From contig JASCNX010000001.1 of assembly GCA_029968055.1 (NCBI GenBank), positions 682,001 through 746,000 on the forward strand: a stretch of 64,000 nucleotides of DNA, in the 5' to 3' direction. Each line of letters begins with the position of its first letter. Within the stretch, counting starts at the first letter, position 1. Source of the stretch: Xenophilus aerolatus. Lineage in GTDB: Bacteria > Pseudomonadota > Gammaproteobacteria > Burkholderiales > Burkholderiaceae_C. Under the pieces are notes generated by a model. The model did no database searches. It worked only from the letters and a program-made list of their open reading frames with translations, and had not been told where the DNA came from. This document shows, one piece after another, positions 20,081 through 28,797 of this stretch. Position numbers and translations under genes: made by a program.

Positions 20081-21001
20081 ATGAGTGCATTCCCCATCGA
20101 AGACATCGTCGCCTCGCTGCAGCGCGTGCGGCACGACTGGCGCGAATCCCAGCAGCGCTCCCAGGCGGGCGGCGAGCGCGAGCTGCCGTCGCGCCAGGTC
20201 GTCGCCGAACTGGTCGAGGCGCTGACCGGCGCGCTGTTCCCGATGCGCCTGGGCCCGACCGACCTGCGGCAGGAGAGCGAGAACTTCTACGTGGCCCACA
20301 CCCTCGATGCCGCGCTGCACCTGCTGCACACGCAGGCCACGCTCGAGCTGCGGCACGAGCTGCGCCACACGGCCTTCGACGCGGCGGCCGTGAGCGCCGA
20401 TGCGATGGCGCGTGCGCGCGACTTCGCGACGCAGCTGCCCGCCATCCGCGCGCTGCTGGACACCGACGTGATGGCCGCCTACCACGGCGACCCCGCCGCG
20501 CGCAGCGTGGACGAGGTGCTGCTGTGCTACCCGGGCGTGACGGCCATGATCCACCACCGCATCGCCCACCCGCTGTACAAGATGGGCCTCACGCTGCTGG
20601 CGCGCATCGTGGCCGAGCGGGCGCATGCGCAGACGGGCATCGACATCCATCCCGGTGCCACCATCGGCCCGGGCTTCTTCATGGACCACGGCACCGGCAT
20701 CGTGATCGGCGAGACGGCGGTGATCGGGCAGCGCGTGCGCCTGTACCAGGCCGTGACGCTGGGCGCCAAGCGCTTTCCGACCGATGCGGAAGGCAACCTG
20801 CAGAAGGGCCTGCCGCGCCATCCGGTGGTGGAGGACGACGTGGTGATCTACGCCGGCGCCACCATCCTCGGGCGCGTGACGATCGGCAAGGGCGCCACGA
20901 TCGGCGGCAACGTGTGGATCACCGACGACGTGCCGGCCGGCGCCAGCGTGACGCAGGCGAGCCTGCAGAAGGCCAAGGGCCTGCGGCCCGGCGACTGCTG
21001 A
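20081..21001 (+). CDS. cysE: Serine O-acetyltransferase
   Basis: Encodes 306 residues. It acetylates L-serine with acetyl-CoA, giving O-acetylserine for cysteine synthesis. The N-terminal helical SATase domain precedes a left-handed beta-helix of hexapeptide repeats (IDIHPGATIGPGFFMDHGTGIVIGE; catalytic His in MDHGTG). The tail QASLQKAKGLRPGDC lacks the usual terminal isoleucine that docks into cysteine synthase, so complex formation is doubtful. Starts upstream in the same frame would add an unrelated Arg/Ala-rich segment. The 236 bases before it hold no other gene. Confidence 0.9.
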   Translation: MSAFPIEDIVASLQRVRHDWRESQQRSQAGGERELPSRQVVAELVEALTGALFPMRLGPTDLRQESENFYVAHTLDAALHLLHTQATLELRHELRHTAFDAAAVSADAMARARDFATQLPAIRALLDTDVMAAYHGDPAARSVDEVLLCYPGVTAMIHHRIAHPLYKMGLTLLARIVAERAHAQTGIDIHPGATIGPGFFMDHGTGIVIGETAVIGQRVRLYQAVTLGAKRFPTDAEGNLQKGLPRHPVVEDDVVIYAGATILGRVTIGKGATIGGNVWITDDVPAGASVTQASLQKAKGLRPGDC

Positions 21002-21020
21002 AGGCCCGCCGCGGCGCGGC

Positions 21021-21950
21021 TCAGCTCGCGTCGGCCGCGCGCTGCACTTCGTAGGTCTTGAGGTTGACGTAGGCGGCGCGCAGGATCGACGGCGACGCGA
21101 ATCCGGCCGGCGCCCGCGCCAGCAGGTCGCCCAGGATCTGGTCGGCCTCGACGCGTGCACCGCGCGCCATGTCTTTGTACATCGAGGCTGTGAGCGGCGA
21201 GCCGGCCTGCGTGATCGAGTCGCGGGCCCGCTCCAGGGTGGCCGGGCGGGGCGCGAAGCCGTTGTGGGTTGCGATGGCCGCGCATTCGTCGACGAGGGCC
21301 AACGCCACGTCGGCGCCGCCCGCGGCCTGCACCGCGCCGATGCTGGCGCGCATCAGCGTGGTCAGTGCGGCGGCCGAGGCGATGAAGAGCCATTTCTCCC
21401 ACAGGTCCTGCAGGATGTCCTCGCTCAGCCGGTCGGTGAATCCCGCCCCCTGGAACTGCGCGGCGATGGCCTCGGCGCGCGCCGAGCGGCCGCCGCTGCG
21501 CTCGCCGAAGGTCAGGCCATCGAGGTCGTTGTGGTGGACCACATGCGCCTGCGCATCGAGCGAGGCGGAGATCATGCACAGGCCGCCGAGCACCTTCTCG
21601 TTGCCGAAGCGCCGCGCGAGCCGGTCGAAGTGGGCCATGCCATTGAGCAGCGGCAGCACCGCGGTGTCGGTGCCGACCGCGGGCGCGATCGCGTCCATGG
21701 TCGCATCGAGGTCGAAGGCTTTGCAGCTGACCACCACGAGGTCGTAGGGACGGTCGATCTGCTCGGCCAGCACATGGGGCGGCGCGTCGATCTGCAGATC
21801 GCCCTTGGGGCTGCGCACGACGAGCCCGTCGCGCTCGAGTTGCGCCGCGCGCCCGGCGCGCACAAGGAAGGTGAGGTCGCGGCCGGCAGCCAGGAGCCGC
21901 CCGCCGAAATAGCCACCGAGCGCGCCCGCGCCCACCATCAGGATTCGCAT
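21021..21950 (-). CDS. panE: 2-dehydropantoate 2-reductase family protein
   Basis: A 309-residue NADPH-dependent reductase of the ApbA/PanE family. The Rossmann loop GAGALGGYFGG is at 7-17, followed by LVRAGRAAQL, the LLNGM segment near residue 101 and the helical C-terminal domain starting around DLWEKWLF. In pantothenate synthesis it would reduce ketopantoate to pantoate, but many genomes carry several paralogues acting on other 2-oxo acids, so the gene symbol is tentative. It converges with cysE, 19 bases apart. Confidence 0.82.
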   Translation of the reverse strand: MRILMVGAGALGGYFGGRLLAAGRDLTFLVRAGRAAQLERDGLVVRSPKGDLQIDAPPHVLAEQIDRPYDLVVVSCKAFDLDATMDAIAPAVGTDTAVLPLLNGMAHFDRLARRFGNEKVLGGLCMISASLDAQAHVVHHNDLDGLTFGERSGGRSARAEAIAAQFQGAGFTDRLSEDILQDLWEKWLFIASAAALTTLMRASIGAVQAAGGADVALALVDECAAIATHNGFAPRPATLERARDSITQAGSPLTASMYKDMARGARVEADQILGDLLARAPAGFASPSILRAAYVNLKTYEVQRAADAS

Positions 21951-22088
21951 GAGGATTGCCTTGCCGTCGAGGATGTAGGAGGAGGGCGATGATGCGCCGA
22001 ACCGGCCCGCGGCGCCGCTGCACGGTCATGTTCGGGCTCCCATAATGGTCGTCCGCTTTTTCTCCCCTACCCATCGCCAGGAGCCCGC

Positions 22089-22643
22089 ATGAGCCAGTAC
22101 AAGATCGCCGTCGTCGTCGGCAGCATTCGACAGGATTCCTTCAATCGCAAGCTGGCGCTCGCGCTGGCACGCCTGGCGCCCGAGAACTTCACCTTCGAGC
22201 ACGTGCGCATCGACAACCTGCCGCAGTACAACCAGGACGACGACGGCAAGCAGGCCCCGGAGGTGCTGAAGCTCAAGAGCGAGATCGCGGCGGCGCAGGG
22301 GCTGCTGTTCGTCACGCCGGAATACAACCGCTCGATTCCCGGTGTCCTGAAGAACGCGATCGACCACGCGTCGCGGCCCTACGGCCAGAGCGCCTGGGCG
22401 GGCAAGCCCGCCGGCGTGATCGGCGTGTCGGTCGGCGCCATCGGCACCGCGCTGGCCCAGCAGCACCTGCGCAACGTGCTGGCCTACCTCGACGTGCCCA
22501 CGCTGGGCCAGCCCGAGGCCTTCATCCAGAACAAGGAAGACCTGTTCGACGACAAGGGCCACGTTGGCAACGAAGCGACGAAGAAATTCCTCCAGGGTTG
22601 GATGGACAAGTACGTCGCCTGGGTCAAGACGCACAACGGCTGA
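22089..22643 (+). CDS. NADPH-dependent FMN reductase (chromate/quinone reductase family)
   Basis: A 184-residue flavodoxin-fold reductase. VVGSIRQDSFNRKL near residue 10 binds the FMN phosphate and TPEYNRSIPGVLKNAIDH near 75-92 is the flavin loop typical of YieF/ChrR. Such enzymes reduce quinones, chromate and similar acceptors with NAD(P)H. An AGGAG site lies eight bases before the ATG. It converges with azoR and the two share a hairpin terminator. Confidence 0.88.
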   Translation: MSQYKIAVVVGSIRQDSFNRKLALALARLAPENFTFEHVRIDNLPQYNQDDDGKQAPEVLKLKSEIAAAQGLLFVTPEYNRSIPGVLKNAIDHASRPYGQSAWAGKPAGVIGVSVGAIGTALAQQHLRNVLAYLDVPTLGQPEAFIQNKEDLFDDKGHVGNEATKKFLQGWMDKYVAWVKTHNG

Positions 22644-22661
22644 AGCAAGGGCATCCAAACG

Positions 22662-22699
22662 CAACGCGCCGGCGACCCTTGCGGGTCGCCGGCGCGTTG
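22662..22699. terminator. Bidirectional hairpin between convergent reductase genes
   Basis: A perfect 17-bp stem, CAACGCGCCGGCGACCC / GGGTCGCCGGCGCGTTG, with a TTGC loop. It sits between two convergent genes. The following T-run is poor (TCCTTCC), but stem stability and position suggest a terminator for both strands. Confidence 0.65.
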
Positions 22700-22733
22700 T
22701 CCTTCCACCGGCCGGCCTGGGGCCGGCGGCGCT

Positions 22734-23381
22734 TCAGGCGGCCAGGGCGGCCTGGTCCTGGTTGGCAGCCTGGGCCGTGGCCGCGGGGATCTCGGCACGC
22801 GCCGCCGCCAGCGCGGCAGCCTTGGCGGCATCGCCCATCGCCAGGCCTTCCGCGCGCACGATGCGCACGTCGGTGATGCCGAAGAAGCCGAAGATGGCCT
22901 TCAGGTAGCTTTCCTGGTGTTCCATCGCATTGCCGGCGTCGCTGGTGGAGTACATGCCGCCGCGGGTGGAAGCGACGATCACGGTCTTGCCGGCGGCCAG
23001 GCCGACCGGGCCCTTCTCGGTGTACTTGAAGGTGCGGCCGGCTTGGGCAAGGCGGTCGATCCAGGCCTTGAGCTGGGTGGGCACCGAGAAGTTGTAGAGC
23101 GGGGCGCCGATCACGATCACGTCGGCGGCCAGGAACTGGCTCACCAGGCGTTCGGAGACGGTGTTCTCGCGGCGCTGCGCTTCGGTCGGTTCGGCCTGCA
23201 GGCCGGCCTTGATGCCCAGCGCGTCGGCGCTGAAGTGATTGGGGGTATCGACCGCGAGGTCGAGGTATTCGACGGTGGTGCCGGCGTGGGCGGCGCGCCA
23301 CTGGGCGGTGATCTCGGCCGTGAGCTGGCGCGAAACGGAATTCGTGCCGAGGACGCTGGAATCGACTTGAAGCAGCTTCAT
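22734..23381 (-). CDS. azoR: FMN-dependent NADH-azoreductase
   Basis: A 215-residue flavodoxin-like azo/quinone reductase. It begins [12 protein letters not shown] and has the FMN loop [19 protein letters not shown] near residues 95-113 and the STRGGMYS loop near 140, both diagnostic of AzoR. It reduces azo bonds and quinones with NADH. AGAGG lies upstream of the start at 23381; the open frame continues upstream to 23528, but that part overlaps the regulatory region of the divergent LysR gene. It is probably controlled by that regulator. Confidence 0.9.
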   Translation of the reverse strand: MKLLQVDSSVLGTNSVSRQLTAEITAQWRAAHAGTTVEYLDLAVDTPNHFSADALGIKAGLQAEPTEAQRRENTVSERLVSQFLAADVIVIGAPLYNFSVPTQLKAWIDRLAQAGRTFKYTEKGPVGLAAGKTVIVASTRGGMYSTSDAGNAMEHQESYLKAIFGFFGITDVRIVRAEGLAMGDAAKAAALAAARAEIPAATAQAANQDQAALAA

Positions 23382-23461
23382 GGGGAACCTCTTTGGTTGG
23401 TGGGTTGGCGTCGCCGGCGATCGAGATGGCGGCGGCATGGCAATGAGTCTATGGGCGCACC

Positions 23462-23492
23462 AATCGCCCGATAAGACGTCAAAATGGCGATT
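23462..23492. promoter_or_regulatory. Inverted repeat in the azoR-lysR intergenic region
   Basis: AATCGCC (23462-23468) and its exact complement GGCGATT (23486-23492) are separated by 17 bases. The dyad lies between the divergent azoR and LysR genes, 30 bases before the regulator start, where a LysR-type protein usually binds to control both genes. Assignment as operator is by position and symmetry only. Confidence 0.5.
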
Positions 23493-23522
23493 CTTTGTCC
23501 TGCCACGAGAACAATCGCGCCC

Positions 23523-24464
23523 ATGCAAGACCTGAACGACATGCTGTTCTTCGCCGAAGTGGCAGAGCGCGGCGGCTTCACCGCGGCCAGCAAGGCCCTT
23601 AACGTGCCCAAGTCGCGCCTGTCACGCAGGGTGGCCGAGCTGGAGGCGTCGCTGGGCGTGCAGCTCCTGCAGCGCAGCACGCGGCGCCTGTCGCTCACGC
23701 CCGCGGGCGAGATCTTCCTGCGGCACTGCGTCGCGGTGCGCGACACGGCGGAGGCCGGTGCCGAGGCGGTGGCCCAGGTGCAGAAGGAGCCGCGCGGCAC
23801 CGTGCGGCTGAGCTGCCCCGTGACGCTGGCGCAGAGCAGTGTCGGTCCGATCCTGCCCATCTTCATGAAGCGCCACCCGGGCGTCACCGTGGAGATGCGC
23901 GTGCTCAACCGCCCGGTCGACCCGGTGGAGGAGGGCGTGGACATGGCCCTGCGCGTGCGCGCCGAGATCGAGAACAGCGCCACGCTGGCGGCCCGCAGTT
24001 TCAGCCGCAGCCGGCTGCTGCTCGTGACGGCGCCCGAGGTGTTGGCGCGCCGGCAGCCGCTGCAGGGGCCGGAAAACCTGGCCGGGCTGGATGCGGTGGC
24101 GATGTCCGCGGCCGACGCACGCACCGGCACCTTGCTGGTCGGCCCCGAGGGGCGCAGCTTCGTCTACACGCCCGTGCCGCGCTACCTGGCCGACGACCTG
24201 CTGACCTTGCGCTTCGCGATCCTGCAGGGCGTGGGCGCCGGGTTCATGCCCGACTACATGTGCCAGGACGACCTGCGCGACGGGCGGCTGGTGGAGGCGC
24301 TGCCGGGCTGGCATCCACCGTCGGGCATCGTCCACGCGATGTACCCGCCGCGCCGGGCCCTGGTGCCGGCGGTACGCCTGCTGCTGGAGTTCTTCGCCGA
24401 GCACCTGCAGCGCTGCAACGACGAACTCAATGTCGGGTCGAATCTGGCGGTGGTGCCTGCCTGA
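23523..24464 (+). CDS. LysR-family transcriptional regulator
   Basis: A 313-residue regulator. The N-terminal helix-turn-helix is clear ([18 protein letters not shown], then [14 protein letters not shown], residues 8-42) and is followed by the periplasmic-binding-like effector domain starting near residue 88. It belongs to the group adjacent to and controlling quinone or azo reductases (QhpR/DsdC-like CrgA group), inferred from its divergence from azoR. The start at 23523 fits the usual LysR N-terminus; an ATG at 23484 falls inside the putative operator. The effector is unknown. Confidence 0.87.
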   Translation: MQDLNDMLFFAEVAERGGFTAASKALNVPKSRLSRRVAELEASLGVQLLQRSTRRLSLTPAGEIFLRHCVAVRDTAEAGAEAVAQVQKEPRGTVRLSCPVTLAQSSVGPILPIFMKRHPGVTVEMRVLNRPVDPVEEGVDMALRVRAEIENSATLAARSFSRSRLLLVTAPEVLARRQPLQGPENLAGLDAVAMSAADARTGTLLVGPEGRSFVYTPVPRYLADDLLTLRFAILQGVGAGFMPDYMCQDDLRDGRLVEALPGWHPPSGIVHAMYPPRRALVPAVRLLLEFFAEHLQRCNDELNVGSNLAVVPA

Positions 24465-24519
24465 CGGTCGCCCGCCGTCGTTGCTTCGATGGCGGCCGAA
24501 GCTGGCGGCGGCAACGGCT

Positions 24520-24587
24520 TATTCGCGTAACCGCATATTCAAACAAGCAGATATTCGTTTGAGATCGTAGGCGCGCTTTCGACAATC
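24520..24587 (+). promoter_or_regulatory. Candidate activated promoter with three TATTC boxes at 16-bp spacing
   Basis: TATTC occurs at 24520, 24536 and 24552, exactly 16 bases apart, in an otherwise GC-rich region. The last two lie beside an inverted repeat TCAAAC-N12-GTTTGA (24539-24562). Immediately after comes a possible promoter, TTGAGA (24559-24564), 16 bases, GACAAT (24581-24586). The array would occupy about -75 to -37, where LysR-type activators such as CysB bind. It precedes the peroxiredoxin and sulfate transport genes. Confidence 0.45.
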
Positions 24588-24620
24588 GCCGGTCCCATCT
24601 GATCCACAGGAGCGCGCGAC

Positions 24621-25262
24621 ATGGCCACCTTGCGACTGGGCGACACCGCCCCCGACTTCACCCAGGACTCGTCCGAAGGCCCGATCCATTTCCACGAATG
24701 GGCCGGCAATTCGTGGGTCGTGCTGTTCTCGCACCCGGCCGACTTCACGCCCGTGTGCACCACCGAACTGGGCAAGACCGCCGCACTGGGTGGTGAATTC
24801 GCCAAGCGGGGCGTCAAGCCGATCGCCATCAGCGTCGACCCCGTCGACAAGCACAAGGAATGGATCGGCGACATCAACGAGACGCAGAACACCACCGTGA
24901 ATTTCCCCATCCTCGCCGATGCGGACCGCAAGGTGGCCGAGCTCTACGACCTGATCCATCCGAACGCCTCGGCCACGGCCACCGTGCGCAGCGTGTTCAT
25001 CATCGACCCCAAGCACGTCGTGCGCGCCACCATCACCTACCCGGCGAGCACCGGCCGCAACTTCGACGAGATTCTGCGGGTGATCGACTCGCTGCAGCTC
25101 ACCGACAGCCACAAGGTCGCCACGCCCGCCAACTGGAAGGACGGCGACGACGTGGTGATCATCCCCAGCCTGCAGGACCCGGCCGAGCTGAAGGAGCGCT
25201 TCCCGAAGGGCTGGAACGCGGTGCGGCCGTACCTTCGCCTCACCCCCCAGCCGAACAAGTAG
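24621..25262 (+). CDS. lsfA: 1-Cys peroxiredoxin (LsfA/Prx6 type)
   Basis: A 213-residue peroxiredoxin that reduces peroxides. The peroxidatic cysteine is C46 in HPADFTPVCTTE, and no other cysteine occurs, so it is a 1-Cys enzyme. The length and the extended C-terminus (DDVVIIP...FPKGW...YLRLTPQP) match Prx6/LsfA. In pseudomonads LsfA is a sulfate-starvation protein; here the gene stands directly before a hydrolase and the sulfate importer genes, which fits. AGGAG precedes the ATG. Confidence 0.9.
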   Translation: MATLRLGDTAPDFTQDSSEGPIHFHEWAGNSWVVLFSHPADFTPVCTTELGKTAALGGEFAKRGVKPIAISVDPVDKHKEWIGDINETQNTTVNFPILADADRKVAELYDLIHPNASATATVRSVFIIDPKHVVRATITYPASTGRNFDEILRVIDSLQLTDSHKVATPANWKDGDDVVIIPSLQDPAELKERFPKGWNAVRPYLRLTPQPNK

Positions 25263-25266
25263 GCCA

Positions 25267-25854
25267 GTGACGACCCCGGTCATCATCGTCCCCGGCTGGC
25301 GCGACTCCGGCCCCGGCCACTGGCAGAGCCTGTGGGCGGAGCGCATGCAGTCCGCCCGTCGCGTGGTGCAGGACGACTGGGTGTCGCCCCGGCGCGAGGC
25401 CTGGGTGGGCGCGCTGGAACGTCTCATCCTGGCGCAGGAGCAGCCCGTGGTGATCGCCGCGCACAGCCTGGGCTGCATCGCCACCGTTCACCTGGGCGAG
25501 GCGGCATCGGCGCGCATCGCAGGCGCGCTGCTGGTGGCGCCCGCCGATCCGGAGCGCCGCGCGGTGCTCAACGACTTCGCGCCGGTGCCCTACGCCCGGC
25601 TGCCCTACCGAAGCATCGTGGTCGCCAGCAGCAACGACCCCTTCTGCCCGGTGCGCCTGGCGGGTGCCTATGCCCGCGCCTGGGGCAGCGAATTCGTCCG
25701 GATGCAAAATGCCGGCCACATCAACGTCGATTCGGGACACGGCGACTGGCCCCTGGGCCTGGCCCTGCTCGAATCCCTGACGGACGCGCCCAGCCGCCTT
25801 TTCGAGGAGCGGGGAGACGGGCGCCAGAGTTTCGAAACCTTCACAGCAACATGA
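25267..25854 (+). CDS. RBBP9/YdeN-type alpha/beta serine hydrolase
   Basis: A 195-residue hydrolase of the RBBP9 (DUF-type serine hydrolase) family. The opening IIVPGWRDSGPGHWQSLW is diagnostic, the nucleophile is S67 in AAHSLGC, the acid is in SSNDPFCP and the histidine in NAGHINVDSGHG. The substrate is unknown. It begins at GTG four bases after the peroxiredoxin stop, and its TGA overlaps the sbp ATG, so it is translationally coupled to both. Its place inside a sulfate-uptake operon suggests a sulfur-scavenging role, by inference. Confidence 0.85.
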   Translation: MTTPVIIVPGWRDSGPGHWQSLWAERMQSARRVVQDDWVSPRREAWVGALERLILAQEQPVVIAAHSLGCIATVHLGEAASARIAGALLVAPADPERRAVLNDFAPVPYARLPYRSIVVASSNDPFCPVRLAGAYARAWGSEFVRMQNAGHINVDSGHGDWPLGLALLESLTDAPSRLFEERGDGRQSFETFTAT

Positions 25855-26858
25855 CCTCCAGAATCAAGAACATCGCCGCCGCGTTCATCGTCGCCTCGTC
25901 GGCCTTCGCCGGGGCCGCCTGGGCGCAGAACCAGCTCCTGAACGTTTCCTACGACGTGGCGCGCGAGTTCTACAAGGACTACAACGCCGCCTTCGTCGCG
26001 CACTACAAGAAGACCAAGGGCGTCGATGTGAAGATCGACCAGTCGCATGCCGGCTCGAGTGCCCAGGCCCGCGCGGTGGCCGACGGCCTGGACGCGGACG
26101 TGGTGACGATGAACACCAGCACCGACATCGAGTTCCTGGCCGACAAGGGCGTGGTGGCCAAGGACTGGGCGAAGAAGTTCCCCGACAACGCGGCACCGAC
26201 CACCTCGACCATGCTGTTCCTGGTGCGCAACGGCAACCCCAAGGGCATCAAGGACTGGGAAGACCTGGTCAAGCCCGGTGTGCAGGTCGTCATCGTCAAC
26301 CCGAAGACCGGCGGCAACGGCCGCTACGCCTACCTGGCCGCCTGGGGCTACGTGAAGAAGAAGGGCGGCACCGACGCGCAGGCCGCCGAGTTCGTGGGCA
26401 AGCTGTTCAAGAACGTGCCGGTGCTGGCGCGTGGCGGCCGCGACGCGACCACCGCGTTCCTGCAACGCAACATCGGCGATGCGCTGATCACCTTCGAATC
26501 GGAAGTGGTGTCCATCGACCGCGAGTTCGGCGCCGGCAAGGTCGACGCCGTGTACCCCAGCATCAGCATCCTGGCCGAGAACCCGGTGGCCGTGGTCGAG
26601 CGCACGACCGCCAAGAAGGGCACGGGCGAACTGGCCAAGGCCTACCTGGACTGGCTGTATTCGGACGAGGCGCAGGAGATTGCCGCCAAGCACGCGCTGC
26701 GCCCACGCTCGCAGGCCGTGCTCAAGAAGAATGCCGCCACCTTCAAGCCCTTGCAGCTGTTCACGGTGCAGGAACTCTTCGGCAGCCTGAGCGAAGCGCA
26801 GAAAGTGCACTTCAACGATGGCGGCCAGTTCGACAAGCTCTACACGCCCGGCCGGTAA
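25851..26858 (+). CDS. sbp: Sulfate/thiosulfate-binding periplasmic protein
   Basis: A 335-residue binding protein for sulfate or thiosulfate. It carries a cleavable signal (residues 1-24, ending FAGAAWAQ) and the family marks [30 protein letters not shown] and [18 protein letters not shown]. It feeds the CysTW channel. The ATG overlaps the hydrolase stop by four bases. It is the third gene of the peroxiredoxin-hydrolase-sbp-cysTWA series, and the only recognised sulfate-binding protein in the window. Confidence 0.93.
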   Translation: MTSRIKNIAAAFIVASSAFAGAAWAQNQLLNVSYDVAREFYKDYNAAFVAHYKKTKGVDVKIDQSHAGSSAQARAVADGLDADVVTMNTSTDIEFLADKGVVAKDWAKKFPDNAAPTTSTMLFLVRNGNPKGIKDWEDLVKPGVQVVIVNPKTGGNGRYAYLAAWGYVKKKGGTDAQAAEFVGKLFKNVPVLARGGRDATTAFLQRNIGDALITFESEVVSIDREFGAGKVDAVYPSISILAENPVAVVERTTAKKGTGELAKAYLDWLYSDEAQEIAAKHALRPRSQAVLKKNAATFKPLQLFTVQELFGSLSEAQKVHFNDGGQFDKLYTPGR

Positions 26859-26862
26859 CGCC

Positions 26863-27750
26863 ATGACCAGTGCCGTTCCATCGGCGCTGCCGTCCGCGGC
26901 AGCGCCGATTTCGCGTGGAAGGCCCGGCGGTGCCAAGCGGGTGCTGCCGGGCTTCCACCTCACGCTCGGGTACACGCTGCTGTACCTGTGCCTCATCGTC
27001 CTCATCCCGCTGTCGGCGCTGGTCTTCAAGACCTTCACGATGAGCTGGGAGCAGTTCTGGGTCGCCGTCACGGCACCGCGCGTGCTGGCCTCCTACCGGC
27101 TGACCTTCGGCGCGTCCTTCCTCGCTGCGCTGGTGAATCTCTTCGCCGGGCTGCTGGTGGCCTGGGTGCTGGTGCGCTACAAGTTCCCGGGCAAGAAGAT
27201 CGTCGATGCGCTGGTCGACCTGCCGTTCGCGCTGCCTACGGCGGTGGCGGGCATCTCGCTCACGGCGCTGCTGGCGGGCAACGGCTGGATCGGCCAGTAC
27301 CTCGAGCCGCTGGGCATCAAGCTGGCCTTCACGCCCGCGGGCGTGGTGATCGCGCTGATCTTCATCGGGCTGCCCTTCGTGGTGCGCACGGTGCAGCCGG
27401 TGCTGGAAGACACGGAGAAGGAACTGGAAGAAGCCGCGACCTCGCTGGGCGCAACGCGCTGGCAGACCTTCCGGCTGGTCATCCTGCCGTCGATCACGCC
27501 CGCGCTGCTCACCGGCTTCGCGATGGCCTTCGCACGCGCCATCGGCGAGTACGGTTCGGTCATCTTCATCGCCGGCAACATGCCCATGATCTCGGAAATC
27601 ACGCCGCTCATCATCATCGGCAAGCTGGAGCAGTACGACTATGCCGGCGCCACGGCGGTGGCGCTCATGATGCTGGTCTTCTCCTTCCTCATGCTGCTGG
27701 TCATCAATGCGCTGCAGAGCTGGCAACGCCGGCGGGGGGCATCGGCATGA
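26863..27750 (+). CDS. cysT: Sulfate ABC transporter permease CysT
   Basis: A 295-residue inner-membrane permease with six hydrophobic segments. After a 25-residue basic leader comes [16 protein letters not shown], then [18 protein letters not shown] and the EAA loop [15 protein letters not shown]. The end [17 protein letters not shown] is typical of CysT (CysU). It pairs with CysW to form the channel. ATG four bases after sbp; its stop overlaps the cysW start (ATGA). Confidence 0.93.
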   Translation: MTSAVPSALPSAAAPISRGRPGGAKRVLPGFHLTLGYTLLYLCLIVLIPLSALVFKTFTMSWEQFWVAVTAPRVLASYRLTFGASFLAALVNLFAGLLVAWVLVRYKFPGKKIVDALVDLPFALPTAVAGISLTALLAGNGWIGQYLEPLGIKLAFTPAGVVIALIFIGLPFVVRTVQPVLEDTEKELEEAATSLGATRWQTFRLVILPSITPALLTGFAMAFARAIGEYGSVIFIAGNMPMISEITPLIIIGKLEQYDYAGATAVALMMLVFSFLMLLVINALQSWQRRRGASA

Positions 27751-28649
27751 GCGGCGGCACGGGAATGCGGGCCCCGGTGCGTCGCGCGCAGGCAGGCACC
27801 ACCGAATCGCCGGCGGTGCGCCGGACGCTGATCGGCCTGGCGCTGCTGTTCATGTTCTTCTTCCTCGTGCTGCCGCTGGCGGCCGTGGCCACCGAAGCGC
27901 TGCGCAAGGGATGGGACGCGTACTGGGAGGCCCTGAAGGAGCCCGACGCGTGGTCGGCGATCCGGCTCACGCTGATCGTCGCCGCCATCTCGGTGCCGCT
28001 GAACCTCGTCTTCGGCGTCGCGGCGGCCTGGGCCATCGCCAAGTTCGAGTTCAAGGGCAAGGCCTTCCTCACGACACTGGTCGACCTGCCGTTCGCGGTG
28101 TCGCCGGTGGTCGCGGGCCTGATCTACGTGCTGGTCTTCGGCGCGCAGGGCTGGCTCGGGCCGTGGCTCGCGGCGCACGACATCAAGATCATCTTCGCGG
28201 TGCCGGGCATCGTGCTGGCGACCATCTTCGTCACCTTCCCCTTCATCGCGCGCGAGCTGATCCCGCTGATGCAGGCGCAGGGCACCGACGAGGAGCAGGC
28301 CGCCATCGTGCTCGGCGCGAGCGGCTGGCAGACCTTCCGGCACGTGACCCTGCCCAACATCAAGTGGGGGCTGCTGTACGGCGTGATCCTGTGCAATGCG
28401 CGCGCCATGGGTGAGTTCGGCGCCGTGTCGGTCGTCTCGGGCCACATCCGCGGCCAGACCAACACCATGCCGCTGCATGTGGAAGTGCTCTACAACGAGT
28501 ACCAGTCCGTCGCCGCCTTCGCCGTCGCCTCGCTGCTGGCCATCCTGGCGCTGGTGACCCTGGTCATCAAGACCGTCGCCGAATGGCGCCACGACCGTGA
28601 AATGAAAGCCATCGCCGAACTGCCGCCGGAGCGGCCGGCGGCGGGCTGA
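27747..28649 (+). CDS. cysW: Sulfate ABC transporter permease CysW
   Basis: A 300-residue partner permease of CysT. It shows [17 protein letters not shown] as the first membrane segment, [20 protein letters not shown], the EAA loop [16 protein letters not shown] and the signature end [23 protein letters not shown] (written here in part). The ATG overlaps the cysT stop by four bases. A 124-base inverted repeat separates it from cysA, which is unusual for genes needed in fixed stoichiometry. Confidence 0.93.
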   Translation: MSGGTGMRAPVRRAQAGTTESPAVRRTLIGLALLFMFFFLVLPLAAVATEALRKGWDAYWEALKEPDAWSAIRLTLIVAAISVPLNLVFGVAAAWAIAKFEFKGKAFLTTLVDLPFAVSPVVAGLIYVLVFGAQGWLGPWLAAHDIKIIFAVPGIVLATIFVTFPFIARELIPLMQAQGTDEEQAAIVLGASGWQTFRHVTLPNIKWGLLYGVILCNARAMGEFGAVSVVSGHIRGQTNTMPLHVEVLYNEYQSVAAFAVASLLAILALVTLVIKTVAEWRHDREMKAIAELPPERPAAG

Positions 28650-28657
28650 GAGGAAAT

Positions 28658-28781
28658 CGGACTTCCGGACGCAGAGGTCGCAGAAGTTGCGCAGAGGACG
28701 CAGAAGAAGACATGAAAATTTCTTCTTTGTCTCTTTTGCGTCCTCTGCGAAACCTTCGCGTCCTCTGCGTCCGGAAGTCCG
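28658..28781. repeat. 124-base inverted repeat between cysW and cysA
   Basis: Two arms of about 53 bases flank a loop of roughly 18 bases. The outer 20 bases pair perfectly (CGGACTTCCGGACGCAGAGG and its complement); the inner part repeats GCAGAGGACGC with a few mismatches. The transcript would form a very long hairpin between the permease and ATPase messages. The GCAGAGGACGC unit is repeated within each arm. It looks like a dispersed mobile-type repeat rather than a terminator, since no T-run follows. Confidence 0.85.
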
Positions 28782-28797
28782 TATTTGAGGAATTCCC

